Part shown: one piece after another, positions 26,069-35,199 of the stretch
How the letters are laid out: the number at the start of each line of letters is the position of its first letter
Position numbering within the stretch: position 1 is the first letter of the stretch
Assembly (NCBI RefSeq): GCF_025685545.1
Contig: NZ_JAGSYC010000026.1
Coordinates: 310,001 to 374,000, forward strand
Direction of reading: 5' to 3'
DNA length: 64,000 nucleotides
DNA from: Granulicella paludicola
Lineage (GTDB): Bacteria; Acidobacteriota; Terriglobia; Terriglobales; Acidobacteriaceae
Made by a program: the position numbers and the translations under genes
Notes under the pieces: model-generated
Databases searched by the model: none
Seen by the model: only the letters and a program-made list of their open reading frames with translations
What the model was told of the DNA's origin: nothing

Positions 26069-27127
26069 ATGAGTCATACTCTGCCCATCCTCGAAACCTC
26101 TTCCCCGGTCGCCCCTCTGGCCGTCGGTGGCTTCGAGCGTCTGCGCGACAGTCACAACCGGCTCATTACCGACCTACGGCTTTCCATCACCGACCGCTGC
26201 AACTACCGCTGCGTCTACTGCCGCACCGGCAACGATGGTGCCCAGTTTTCCGAGTTGCCCATGGCGGACTATGCTCGCCTGCTGAGGATCTTCGTCTCGC
26301 TCGGCATCGAGAAAGTGCGCCTCACCGGTGGCGAACCCTTGCTGCGCGATGGACTGCTCGACCTCGTTCGTGAAATCTCCGAGATGCGCTCCGACTTCGT
26401 GTCGAAGATCGACATCGCGGTAACCACCAATGGTCATAAACTTGCCGGGTTGGCGCAACCGCTCAAGGATGCCGGCCTTTCACGCATTACGGTCAGCATG
26501 GACGCTGTCGACTCGGACACCTTCGCTCGCATCACACGCGTTCCCGGCAGCTTTGAACGCGTTCAGGCAGGCATCCGGGCCGCGCAAGACGCAGGACTCG
26601 GACCAGTTAAAGTGAACTGTGTGCTACTCCGCGGCTTCAACGACTCGCAGATCGAGGCTTTCGCGGAGTTCTCCCGCAGTGAGAACGTCATCGTCCGCTT
26701 CATCGAATTCATGCCGCTGGAAGAAGACCGCACCTGGACGCCTGAAACCGTGGTCCCACTTTCCGAGATCGTTGAACGGCTCAATAAGGTACGGCCCCTC
26801 GTTGCTTTGCCTGCGAACAATCCATCCGAGACAGCGCGTCGTTACACCTTCGACGATGGAGTGGGAGAGATCGGCATTATTGCTCCCGTGTCACAGCCCT
26901 TCTGTGGGCAGTGCAGCAGGATTCGTCTGACCTCCGACGGCAAGATACGAACGTGCCTGTTTTCCCAATCTGACCACGATCTGGTGGGCTGGATGCATCG
27001 CGGAGAGACAGATGAGGAACTACGGCAGCGCATTCGTCGTATTATCGAAAAGAAAGAAGCACGCCATCATATCGGTGAGCCCTCTTTTCTAAAGCCTTCA
27101 CGCAGTATGGTGCATATCGGCGGTTGA
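26069..27127 (+). CDS. moaA: GTP 3',8-cyclase MoaA (molybdenum cofactor)
   Basis: MoaA is the radical SAM enzyme that, with MoaC, turns GTP into cyclic pyranopterin monophosphate, the first step of molybdenum cofactor synthesis. The 352-residue protein has the SAM cluster motif CNYRCVYC (about residues 46-53; CxxxCxxC), the GGEP text in RLTGGEPLLRDG near 83, and the second cluster CGQCSRIRL with a third Cys in RTCLFS near 277-297. The C-terminal double glycine (HIGG) needed for catalysis is present. No other moa or moe gene is in the window, so the pathway is scattered. About 130 bases of leader precede it, with no riboswitch fold that I could recognise. Confidence 0.96.
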   Translation: MSHTLPILETSSPVAPLAVGGFERLRDSHNRLITDLRLSITDRCNYRCVYCRTGNDGAQFSELPMADYARLLRIFVSLGIEKVRLTGGEPLLRDGLLDLVREISEMRSDFVSKIDIAVTTNGHKLAGLAQPLKDAGLSRITVSMDAVDSDTFARITRVPGSFERVQAGIRAAQDAGLGPVKVNCVLLRGFNDSQIEAFAEFSRSENVIVRFIEFMPLEEDRTWTPETVVPLSEIVERLNKVRPLVALPANNPSETARRYTFDDGVGEIGIIAPVSQPFCGQCSRIRLTSDGKIRTCLFSQSDHDLVGWMHRGETDEELRQRIRRIIEKKEARHHIGEPSFLKPSRSMVHIGG

Positions 27128-27275
27128 GCTCTTCGGTATAGAGAAATCAGACTGAAAGCTGAATACGCCTTGGAAGCGTAGACTTCCGCTCCATCGTCCC
27201 ACTTCCGGTCCTCCTTTTCGCACGCTCCTCTTCGGAGAGCGGCACTGTGTTCACTCCCAGCACTCTGGATGCACC

Positions 27276-28397
27276 TTGAAATCAAAGCGTCAGCTCGAAT
27301 CCATCGACTCCCGCCAGTTAGAGAGCCTTCGTGTATTCCACGATGTCGCGAGCGCCCTGACCTCCAATCTTCAGCTGGACAACTTGCTGCGCACCATCAT
27401 GCAACAGATGGAGAGCTTTTTCGGCCCTGAGCAGTGGACCCTGCTGCTGGTGGATGAAGAAACACAGCATCTGTACTATGCGCTCTCTGCGGGCACCGAT
27501 GAGGAACTGCTGCGCGACATCCGACTGCCGATCGGCGAAGGCATCGCGGGATTTGTAGCCGCTTCGGGCATTCCGCTCGTCGTGCCGGATGTATCCCAGG
27601 CACCGGACTGGAGCGCCTACGCAGCAGCGCATCCTGAGCTGCACTTACAGTCGATCGCATGCCTGCCGATTCGCCATGGCGACCGCACGCTCGCGGTGTT
27701 GCAGATGAATAACTCGAAGCTCGACCTGCTGCCTGATGCTTCGATCACCTTTCTTCGCATCTTCTGCGACTACGCAGCCATCGCTCTCGAAAACGCACGC
27801 CACGTAAAGTTGATCGACCGGCTGACGATCACGGACGATTGCACCGGCCTGTTCAATGCTCGCCATTTCTACAACCTGCTCGACGAGGAGATCGCCCGTT
27901 GCACCACACCCGCCTCCCGCGGGCGCGTTGTCTCCATCCAGCAAGAGCACTTCTCCCTGATCTTTATCGACCTCGATCACTTCAAGAGCATCAACGACAC
28001 ACACGGGCATCTCGTCGGCTCTGCGCTGCTTGCCGAGATCGGCAGCCTGATCAAACGCACGATCGGCCCGGAGCATGCGGCCTTCCGCTACGGTGGCGAT
28101 GAGTTCGTCTGCCTGCTCAATCATCTCGACAAGCCTGATGCACTGGAGCTGGCGGATCAGCTTCTGAAAAAGCTGAGTTCTACCCCGTTCCTCAGCGCCT
28201 CGAAGCTAAACATCTCCATGACCGGCAGCTTCGGCCTCGCGACCTTTCCCCAGGATGGCACGACCCAGAAGGAGATCGTCTTCAGCGCGGATACCGCGAT
28301 GTACAACGCCAAGGCGGAAGGCCGTAATTGCATCTCGGTGGCCGACCCATCCAAGCCGAAGGTCATTGTCCCATCCAAGGGTTCGCGACACAGCTAA
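27276..28397 (+). CDS. GAF-GGDEF diguanylate cyclase
   Basis: A 373-residue cytoplasmic signalling protein. A GAF domain occupies about residues 20-175 (LGIPIGEGIAGFV-type text, here RLPIGEGIAGFVAAS) and a GGDEF domain about 185-355. The catalytic loop RYGGDEF (near 271-277) is intact, so it should make cyclic di-GMP from GTP. The product-inhibition I-site RxxD that normally precedes the loop is not conserved (GPEH in its place), so feedback control may be absent. The start is a TTG at 27276; no in-frame ATG or GTG offers a better N-terminus. The ligand of the GAF domain is unknown. It stands alone between moaA and a convergent gene. Confidence 0.92.
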   Translation: MKSKRQLESIDSRQLESLRVFHDVASALTSNLQLDNLLRTIMQQMESFFGPEQWTLLLVDEETQHLYYALSAGTDEELLRDIRLPIGEGIAGFVAASGIPLVVPDVSQAPDWSAYAAAHPELHLQSIACLPIRHGDRTLAVLQMNNSKLDLLPDASITFLRIFCDYAAIALENARHVKLIDRLTITDDCTGLFNARHFYNLLDEEIARCTTPASRGRVVSIQQEHFSLIFIDLDHFKSINDTHGHLVGSALLAEIGSLIKRTIGPEHAAFRYGGDEFVCLLNHLDKPDALELADQLLKKLSSTPFLSASKLNISMTGSFGLATFPQDGTTQKEIVFSADTAMYNAKAEGRNCISVADPSKPKVIVPSKGSRHS

Positions 28398-28425
28398 CTC
28401 ACAGCGATTGCCACTGGCCGACAGG

Positions 28426-29481
28426 CTAAGGCTTGCGGCTCTTCAGTTCCACCGGCCCGCGCACATCCGGTCGCAGCGCCTCGAGATTCTCCGCCGCCTG
28501 CGGATGCACACCGAACTCCCACACGTTCAGGTTCACCTCGTGATCACTGACGACCTCGATCAGCGCATACTCCCCCGGCTCCAGCGGCTCGGTCGGCGTC
28601 AGCTTCAGCCAGTGCCCGCCCGGCAGCTCCTGCTCCCGCGTCTCGATCACCTCGGGCTGCTTATGACCGCTGTTCAACCACGCGATGCGGAAGCTGTTCA
28701 CAATGCGTGAATCCAGCCGCGCATCCAGCCTCTCGATGACATACGAGCTCCCAGCGGCGCCTCCCGTGGGCGTCTCACGTACTGTGTTGTTGTCCGCGCC
28801 ATGGGTGTCGACGATGAATCCGCCGCCCGTCTCGGCCAGATCGTCTCCGACGCGCACATAAAACGAAAACTCGGTCCCATGCAATTGCACGTCAGCGCTG
28901 CGATGCGGAAGTTCCAGAATCCGGTGCGGCGATGACGCAGGATTGAGAGCCTGCTTCAGCACACCATGGGCTGTCTCTTTGTTCAGGTCGGTTCCCTGTT
29001 GCGGCAGCGGCACCAGCTCGGGTGTGTCCTCGAAGCGATCCAGCGCCAGCAGGCTCAAGTCCTGCGGCAATCGCAGATTGGCAGACACCTCGGGCGTCAT
29101 CGCTGCGCGTTCTGCCTCGGCCTTCGCAAGCTCTGGACTCAGCACCGGCCGCTCGTTGCGCTGTCCCAGGCCTTCAGGAGCCACATGCTGTTGAAACCAT
29201 GCCACCGTTGCTGGCATGTCTACCAGCTTCAACGGAATATCCTCCAGCTCGCCGTTGCGCTCGGCGCTCCGGTAGGACACGGTGTTGCCCTCCACCTTGT
29301 AGCTGAGCACCGCCTGATAGCTGCCATCCTTCAGAATCAGGCGAGTTCGCTGATACACCGCCGTCGCCGCATCGGTGCTACGAGACGCCTGAGTCTGCGC
29401 TCCCACCGGTGCTGCAGCAAAAGGGGAGCAGGTCATCGCGGCTAGCCCCATCAACACTCCAAGTGTCGCGCGCCTAGCCAC
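28426..29481 (-). CDS. secreted hypothetical protein
   Basis: A 351-residue protein with a signal peptide ending near GAQTQ (residue about 30). The N-terminal part has two short beta stretches, RLILKDGSYQAVLSYKVEGN and TVSYRSAERNGELEDIPL, which describe a small beta domain seen in many acidobacterial secreted proteins. The C-terminal 150 residues form another beta-rich domain with GTEFSFYVRVGDD and WLKLTPTEPLEPGEYALIEV, the latter resembling an immunoglobulin-like or TPR-associated fold. No catalytic motif seen. It lies 33 bases downstream of galU on the same strand and may be co-transcribed. The function is unknown. Confidence 0.7.
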   Translation of the reverse strand: MARRATLGVLMGLAAMTCSPFAAAPVGAQTQASRSTDAATAVYQRTRLILKDGSYQAVLSYKVEGNTVSYRSAERNGELEDIPLKLVDMPATVAWFQQHVAPEGLGQRNERPVLSPELAKAEAERAAMTPEVSANLRLPQDLSLLALDRFEDTPELVPLPQQGTDLNKETAHGVLKQALNPASSPHRILELPHRSADVQLHGTEFSFYVRVGDDLAETGGGFIVDTHGADNNTVRETPTGGAAGSSYVIERLDARLDSRIVNSFRIAWLNSGHKQPEVIETREQELPGGHWLKLTPTEPLEPGEYALIEVVSDHEVNLNVWEFGVHPQAAENLEALRPDVRGPVELKSRKP

Positions 29482-29514
29482 TATTCCCTGCTCCCTCTTC
29501 CCTACTTCCTGCTC

Positions 29515-30393
29515 TTAAAACTTCTTCGCCTTCAGCCACTCGCGGAAGGCAGGGCCGAGGTCTTCACGTTCCAGCGCAAAGTCGACCGTCGCCTTCAGAA
29601 AGCCGAACTTGTCGCCTGCATCGTGACGGACGCCCTTGTAGCGGAAGCCGTAGACCTTCTCAAACTGAATCAGCGCCTTGATCGCGTCGGTGAGCTGCAG
29701 TTCGCCGCCGGCGCCCGGCTTGAGGCCTTCGATCAACTCAAAGATGCGCGGCGTAAGGATATACCGGCCGATGATGGCGTTCTGGCTCGGAGCCTCATGC
29801 GGCTTCGGCTTTTCCACCATGTCGCGCACATGCAGCAGCTGCGGATCGTTCGGGTCAACCAAGCAGTCGAGGCAACCGTAATTCTGGATAGCGTCGCCCT
29901 CAACCTCTTCGGAGCCGAGGATGGAGGCCTGCACCTTCTCAAACGCCTGCACCATCTGCTTCATGCAGGCTTCGTCACCATGCACCACATCGTCCGGCAG
30001 GATGACGCAGAAAGGCTCATCGCCCACGATCTCTTTAGCCTGCAGTACCGCATGTCCCAGACCAAGCGGCTCCGACTGGCGGGTCGCTACGATGCGGGCC
30101 AGCTTGGTGACTTCGCGAACCTTCTCCAACAGCTCCAACTTGCCTCGACGTTCGAGCGAGGCCTCAAGCTCCGGGGCGCGGTCAAAGTGATCTTCCATTG
30201 TGACCTTGCCGCGACCGGTGATGATAATAACCTCATCACAGCCGGCGGCCACAGCTTCTTCCACGCCGTACTGCAGCAGTGGCTTATCCACCAGCGGCAG
30301 CATCTCCTTCGGCATCACCTTGGTAGCGGGGAGAAAGCGGGTACCCATACCCGCCGCGGGAATTACTGCCTTACGAATCTTCAAACCAGCCAT
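29515..30393 (-). CDS. galU: UTP-glucose-1-phosphate uridylyltransferase
   Basis: GalU makes UDP-glucose from UTP and glucose 1-phosphate, the donor for LPS core, exopolysaccharide, trehalose and osmoregulated glucans. The 292-residue length is normal. Motifs are the nucleotide-binding GMGTRFLPATKVMPKEMLP (residues 15-33), the LPLVDKPLLQYGVEEA stretch after it, VILPDDVV near 133 and the EKPKPHEAPSQ substrate loop near 188. It supplies sugar nucleotide for the GT87 and acyltransferase-linked glycans coded nearby, although it is not fused to their transcript. A secreted hypothetical gene follows in the same direction. Confidence 0.96.
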   Translation of the reverse strand: MAGLKIRKAVIPAAGMGTRFLPATKVMPKEMLPLVDKPLLQYGVEEAVAAGCDEVIIITGRGKVTMEDHFDRAPELEASLERRGKLELLEKVREVTKLARIVATRQSEPLGLGHAVLQAKEIVGDEPFCVILPDDVVHGDEACMKQMVQAFEKVQASILGSEEVEGDAIQNYGCLDCLVDPNDPQLLHVRDMVEKPKPHEAPSQNAIIGRYILTPRIFELIEGLKPGAGGELQLTDAIKALIQFEKVYGFRYKGVRHDAGDKFGFLKATVDFALEREDLGPAFREWLKAKKF

Positions 30394-30495
30394 CGAGCCC
30401 TCAAATCTTTCTAAAATTTACTGCTCACGCATAGACAGAGACGCTGATTGGAACGCATTCTGTGCCTGGGAGTCAATCGTTCAGTCCAGCTCAGT

Positions 30496-32265
30496 TCAGA
30501 GAACAGGGCTATCGTCGTGAAGCATCGCCTTCCGAATCACCTTCATCGGCGCGGGTCCCTGCCGCATGTAGTCGTCATGAAAGCTCTGCAGGTTGAACGC
30601 CGCACCTTGCTTCTTCCTTACGTCCGCGCGCAGCTTCAATATCTCCAGCTTGCCAAGCGTGTAGTAAAGATAGAGCGCATCGCTGGTGCCACGCTTGGTC
30701 TCCATCTCGCCTATCGACCTCGACTGATAGCCTTCTCTTATAAAGAAGTTTACCGCCTCCTCCTGGCTCATGGCGCCGCCAACGCCCGTATGTAGGCGGA
30801 TGCCGACGATAAAACGAGCATCGCGCAACAGAGCGTCCTGCAACTGGCCCAGATGGATCAGTTTGCTTTCATGTGCGTCCTTCGCGCCTTCGCCGGGCTG
30901 GCCGTAGCCTTCATCCAGCATCATCTGCTCACAGTAGTGCGCCCACCCTTCGATCGACGAGTTTGCGCCGAGTAGCTGCCGTATCTTCGAGGGAAACTGG
31001 TCCTGCCAGAGGAATTGCACATAGTGTCCCGGGTAGGCCTCATGCACGCTGGTCGAAACTACTGTGCCGACGTTGAAGGCGGCCATGTGTTCTGCCACGC
31101 GCTCGGCCGACCAGCCCTTTTCGGGCAATGTCACGTTGAAATAAGCCTTCGTGGAGTGCGTCTCGAACGGTCCCGAGGGGTCCATCGAAGCCTGCGTGGT
31201 CGCGCGCATAAATGGCGGTGTCTCTTCGAGCACCGGCGGCACATCGCTCGGAATTGTGATGATGTGCTTCGCTCGGATAAACGCCTTCAGCGAATCGAAG
31301 GTGTTCTGGAAGGTCGCCAGCAGCTGGTCTGGCGCGACATGGATCGTTGCCAGTTCAGCTAACTCTTGCTGCGGCGTCTTGTTCGGATCAATCTCCCTGG
31401 CCACCCGCGCAAACTCCGCCTGATTCTTATGCAGATCATTTAGGCCGATTTGCAACAACTTATCCAGAGGGATATCCACCATCTCGTTGTAGAGCAACGC
31501 CTTCTGGAAGGTGTCCTGCCCGAAGCGGAAATCGCCGTTTGATCGGGCCAGCAGATCGGACTTCATCCACACCCCGTAGCTCTTCAACGCTTCGACAACC
31601 GCCGCATTGGTCGTCGCAAACTCCGCCTTAGCCTTCGGATCATCGGCGCCAGTGAACGCGCTCGGCACGTCGTTCTGAAAGAAGCTCACCAAACCGTCGA
31701 TCTGTTCGAGCGCGATCTCGGTGTAGATCTTCGGAGGATTTTTTAGGTTTTTGCGCGCCTCCAGCAATACCTGCGGGATATGCCGTTCGCGCTCAACCGC
31801 CGCACGCAGCCTTGTATTTACGGGAGCATACGGCCGCTCCATCAAGACAAAAATCGAGTTCGTTACACCACTCGAGTAGGAATCCGGGTTCTTCTCCCAG
31901 TTACGAATCGTCTCCAGCTGCAACAGGTCGGCATGGACGCGCCCGGTCAGGATCGCGTAGTCCCCGGCTGGCTCGGCATCGAGCGCCGACGGGTCGATCT
32001 GCGCCAGCTTCTTCTCTATCTCATGCAGCGCCGCTACTTCGCTCGCTATATTTGCGGACGAATAGTCCTCCAGCTGCGTGTCGTACTGATGCAGACCCGC
32101 CGCTGTGCCGCTCGTCGGAGAGTACTTGAAGTAAATCTGGTCGAAGTACTGTTCGCTCAAAAAGCGAAATGTCTGTGCCGCGCCATCGGCGGACAGACGT
32201 TGAGCCGACAGACCTTCCGGCAGTAAAAGGGCCCCCGCAAGGGTGGCGAAGAGCAAGATGCGCAT
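30496..32265 (-). CDS. exported DUF885 peptidase-like protein
   Basis: A 589-residue protein with a signal peptide (LLLPEGLSAQ, cleavage near residue 21). DUF885 proteins form a helical family with a thermolysin-like HExxPGH motif; here HEAYPGHY lies near residues 408-415, and the probable third ligand Glu is in SIEGWAHYCEQMM near 435-447. They are thought to be metallo-carboxypeptidases or dipeptidases, but few have been tested. The length and order of motifs are typical for the family. It is followed 41 bases upstream on the same strand by a TonB_C gene. Periplasmic peptide processing is the best guess. Confidence 0.85.
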   Translation of the reverse strand: MRILLFATLAGALLLPEGLSAQRLSADGAAQTFRFLSEQYFDQIYFKYSPTSGTAAGLHQYDTQLEDYSSANIASEVAALHEIEKKLAQIDPSALDAEPAGDYAILTGRVHADLLQLETIRNWEKNPDSYSSGVTNSIFVLMERPYAPVNTRLRAAVERERHIPQVLLEARKNLKNPPKIYTEIALEQIDGLVSFFQNDVPSAFTGADDPKAKAEFATTNAAVVEALKSYGVWMKSDLLARSNGDFRFGQDTFQKALLYNEMVDIPLDKLLQIGLNDLHKNQAEFARVAREIDPNKTPQQELAELATIHVAPDQLLATFQNTFDSLKAFIRAKHIITIPSDVPPVLEETPPFMRATTQASMDPSGPFETHSTKAYFNVTLPEKGWSAERVAEHMAAFNVGTVVSTSVHEAYPGHYVQFLWQDQFPSKIRQLLGANSSIEGWAHYCEQMMLDEGYGQPGEGAKDAHESKLIHLGQLQDALLRDARFIVGIRLHTGVGGAMSQEEAVNFFIREGYQSRSIGEMETKRGTSDALYLYYTLGKLEILKLRADVRKKQGAAFNLQSFHDDYMRQGPAPMKVIRKAMLHDDSPVL

Positions 32266-32306
32266 AGCCAGAGTCTATCGAAACGACGCCTGCACACCAA
32301 CCGCGA

Positions 32307-32687
32307 TTAGTTATCGTTCCACTTGCTCTCTTTATCGTAGGCAAGCTGGACCGTGAGCGGAGTCTTGACGGGTTTTCCGTCGCGCGTACCGGGCTTGAAA
32401 CGCCACTGCAGGGCGGCGACCATGGCGCTGAAGTCGAAGTACTCGTTATCAGACTTCACGACCTGGGGGTGTCTCGGGATGCCGCGCTCGTCCACGACAA
32501 AAGCAACGGAGACAACGTAGCGGCCCAGCGGAGCGCCCTTCGGATACTTTACGGGCGGGGCCTTAATGGCAACGGGAAGGGTAACCGAGGAGACCGTCGC
32601 GGCCTGGCTCTGGGTGGCTGGCTCCTGTGCGAACGAGGTCTGGGCGAATGCAACCAGCAGAAAAGAAGACGCCAACAGTGTTCTCAT
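32307..32687 (-). CDS. secreted TonB C-terminal domain protein
   Basis: A 126-residue protein: signal peptide to about residue 20 (TSFAQ), then a TonB C-terminal domain (PPVKYPKGAPLGRYVVSVAF near 45, AALQWRFKPGTRDGKPV near 90-106). As with the other TonB_C gene in this window, there is no permanent membrane anchor or proline-rich spacer, so it cannot act as a classical energy transducer by itself. It lies between the DUF885 gene and the GT87 gene, all on the minus strand. A TATACT hexamer lies only seven bases from the ATG, which would suit a nearly leaderless transcript. Confidence 0.75.
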   Translation of the reverse strand: MRTLLASSFLLVAFAQTSFAQEPATQSQAATVSSVTLPVAIKAPPVKYPKGAPLGRYVVSVAFVVDERGIPRHPQVVKSDNEYFDFSAMVAALQWRFKPGTRDGKPVKTPLTVQLAYDKESKWNDN

Positions 32688-32706
32688 ACGCCAAAGTATA
32701 GGACCA

Positions 32707-33930
32707 TTACTTTAGTTTTCCCAAGCCATATCTTTCGTACTTCCTCAAAAAAATCAAAATGATTCCCATACCCGCGTAAAGCCCATAACTGAACACCCAA
32801 TTGACCGAAGGAATCCAATAGAAACGGCCCAGCAGATGGAAGAGGTTGGCGAGTACGACAAAGCAGACCCCCAAGGCGACGGGGATAGTTTGCTCGTCCC
32901 GGAGAAAGACTGCCAGCAGATAGATAGTGCCTATATAGAAGACACCATAGTGATGGGTCCATACGATGGGCGAGGCGATCGTGGAGAGCAGGCCGAAGAA
33001 AAGGAAGTCGCCGACCGGGTCACGCCACCGTCGCCACACCGGCACCACCAAGCCGACTGCCACCAGAAGGAGGGAGGACAGCACGGTGCCAAGGTAGACG
33101 ATGCGGTTGTAAGGCGCGAACATCGACGTGCTGCCCTCTCCATTGCGCAACAACCGTTGCAGCCACCCGTTGACCGACTGGTTTTCTCCGATGCATTCGC
33201 CGTGATGTCCCATGTAACTGAGCGGTCCGAGATAGGCGATGTTGTTGCTCCATCCGAAGAGGCCCACCGAGAGTCCCTGCACGACAACCAGCGTGGCCAG
33301 GAACGCGCTGACAAAGCGCCATTCCCTGCGCAGCAGACCCCACAGCAGGAACAACCCCAGAGGCGGCTTGACGGCGCAGGCCAGAGCAAGGCAGATGCCA
33401 GCCGTGACCTTCCGCTCCGTGAGCCACAACCAAACAGCCAGCGTAAACAGGAAGGTAAGCACAGTTTGAATCTGGGTGATCTGCAGGCCGTTTGCGAGGG
33501 GATAGAAAAATAAGCCGAGGCTCATCACGAGCAGGCGCGCCAGCAATCGCTCGGCAGGCTCCATGGGCAATACCCGAACAAAGAGGTCGCCTGCCAGCCA
33601 CAACGTGAGAAGCGCACTCGGAATCGTCAGCCAGATTAATAGCGTCTGAAACGAGACCCCGAACGCGAGCGTGACGTAGCCCAAAAGCAGCGACGACATG
33701 GGATATTGAAACTTCAGGTGCTCCTGAAAGAACACCGTCTGGTACACCGGCTGTCCCAGCCGCTCAACCCGCCAGGCCTCCTGCATAAACGGTGCGGAGT
33801 CGGCCCACATCTCTCCATGAAGCACCTTGCTTAGCTCCTGAATCGTGCCGCTCGGCTTCAGTATCCAAAGCCCGGTCATCACTGCAATATTCAATAAACT
33901 GAGCAGCAGAAGCTTTTTCGTCACCTTCAT
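32707..33930 (-). CDS. GT87-family membrane mannosyltransferase-like protein
   Basis: A 407-residue integral membrane protein with about nine or ten helices. ATG 33930 is chosen; a longer version beginning at a GTG 13 codons upstream adds only polar residues. Family GT87 (DUF2029) text includes WADSAPFMQEAWRVERLGQPVY near 57-78, where the Asp is catalytic in mycobacterial PimE-type enzymes, FQYPMSSLLLG near 90 and CAVKPPLGLFLLWG near 195. Such enzymes add mannose from polyprenyl-phosphate-mannose on the outer face of the membrane. The 3' third is noticeably richer in A and T than its neighbours. It is divergent from an acyltransferase gene, and both may decorate one surface glycan. Confidence 0.8.
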   Translation of the reverse strand: MKVTKKLLLLSLLNIAVMTGLWILKPSGTIQELSKVLHGEMWADSAPFMQEAWRVERLGQPVYQTVFFQEHLKFQYPMSSLLLGYVTLAFGVSFQTLLIWLTIPSALLTLWLAGDLFVRVLPMEPAERLLARLLVMSLGLFFYPLANGLQITQIQTVLTFLFTLAVWLWLTERKVTAGICLALACAVKPPLGLFLLWGLLRREWRFVSAFLATLVVVQGLSVGLFGWSNNIAYLGPLSYMGHHGECIGENQSVNGWLQRLLRNGEGSTSMFAPYNRIVYLGTVLSSLLLVAVGLVVPVWRRWRDPVGDFLFFGLLSTIASPIVWTHHYGVFYIGTIYLLAVFLRDEQTIPVALGVCFVVLANLFHLLGRFYWIPSVNWVFSYGLYAGMGIILIFLRKYERYGLGKLK

Positions 33931-34057
33931 ATCAATGTCATTTCTGCACGCTCGCCCGCGTACCTGCATACGTTAGCCGAATGGCCGCAGCCACGCTCTA
34001 TAGTGATACACACAGCCGCATCCATCCGAGATCAGTATTGCAAAGTCAAGCAGAAGC

Positions 34058-35176
34058 ATGAACCAGGAAACACTTGTCGATCTCCGCAAGCCACCTCTGC
34101 ATGGCTACCTGCCCACCCTTGACGGCTGGCGTGCTATTGCGATCCTCCTGGTCCTGCTGACACACGACCGAGTCCATCGCCTCGGGCCATTGTCCACTGC
34201 ATGGCTCCATACAGGAGCGGGACTGGGCGGGGTCGAACTTTTCTTCGCCATCAGCGGCCTGCTGATCTGTTCGCGCTTGCTTGCAGAACAGCATCGTACC
34301 GGCACACTCCATCTGCGTACGTTTTACCTCAAACGATGCTTCCGGATATGGCCCGCGGCCTGGTTCTATCTCTTGATACTGGCGTTATTGATGAGAGCAG
34401 GTGTATTGCAGCCGGCGCAGTCGGGCATCGTCTATTCGCTACTGACCATCCGCAATTATCTGCCACTTCAACTGCAGCCGCAGGACTGGTACACCCTTCA
34501 CTTCTGGTCGCTTTCGGTAGAGGAGCACTTCTACCTCTTCCTGCCAGCATTTCTTCTGCTGGTGCGTCGGCATCGTCTGCGCGTGGCAATCCTTTTGAGC
34601 CTTGTTCTTCTGCTGAGCGTTTGGCAGCGCTTCGCCGGGGTGCATCCGGCGTTAACCTTCGGCTGGTGGCCGGCCTTCCATACCGATATTGCGGTCCGCG
34701 GCATCCTGATCGCTGCCGCCGCTGCGGTGCTGGTGGAGCGGCAAGCGGCGCGGGCGTGGTGTGAACGCTGGCTCAACCCCTACCTTGTTCTTTTGGCGGC
34801 AGCTGTACTTTCGATCGTTTGCTACGATCACACCACCTACGTGACCAGCGACGCTATGTTGTTGATTTACACGCCGCTGGTGCTCAGCACGCTGGCACGC
34901 CCGCACTCGTTGCCCGGCCGCTTGCTGGAGTGGTCTCCGCTACGTTTCATCGGCCGCATGTCATACAGCCTCTATCTCTGGCAGATGCTGCTGCTACCGT
35001 TCAATATGCCCCTCGCCAATCCCCATGCGCACTGGCTGCTCGCACTGACGAACTCAGTGTGGCGCTATCCGACAGTCTTTGCAATCGCCTCAGCGAGTTA
35101 TTTCGGCCTTGAGAAGCCGCTGATTCGTGTTGGCCACCGCATCACGCATACACGCCTGCAGCGTCGTGAGCCTTAA
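34058..35176 (+). CDS. membrane acyltransferase family 3 (OafA-like)
   Basis: A 372-residue protein with about ten membrane helices. Family hallmarks are PTLDGWRAIAILLVLLTH near residues 19-36 with the catalytic His, GVELFFAISGLLI near 65-77, TFYLKRCFRIWPAAW near 90 and SLSVEEHFYLFLP near 151-163. Acyltransferase-3 proteins O-acetylate or otherwise acylate sugars of LPS O-antigen, exopolysaccharide or peptidoglycan. No SGNH domain is attached. It diverges from the GT87 gene across 127 bases and converges with mfd. A second, more distant acyltransferase-3 gene occurs at 61253. Confidence 0.88.
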   Translation: MNQETLVDLRKPPLHGYLPTLDGWRAIAILLVLLTHDRVHRLGPLSTAWLHTGAGLGGVELFFAISGLLICSRLLAEQHRTGTLHLRTFYLKRCFRIWPAAWFYLLILALLMRAGVLQPAQSGIVYSLLTIRNYLPLQLQPQDWYTLHFWSLSVEEHFYLFLPAFLLLVRRHRLRVAILLSLVLLLSVWQRFAGVHPALTFGWWPAFHTDIAVRGILIAAAAAVLVERQAARAWCERWLNPYLVLLAAAVLSIVCYDHTTYVTSDAMLLIYTPLVLSTLARPHSLPGRLLEWSPLRFIGRMSYSLYLWQMLLLPFNMPLANPHAHWLLALTNSVWRYPTVFAIASASYFGLEKPLIRVGHRITHTRLQRREP

Positions 35177-35199
35177 TCAAGCGCGCAGCTACTCTGAGC

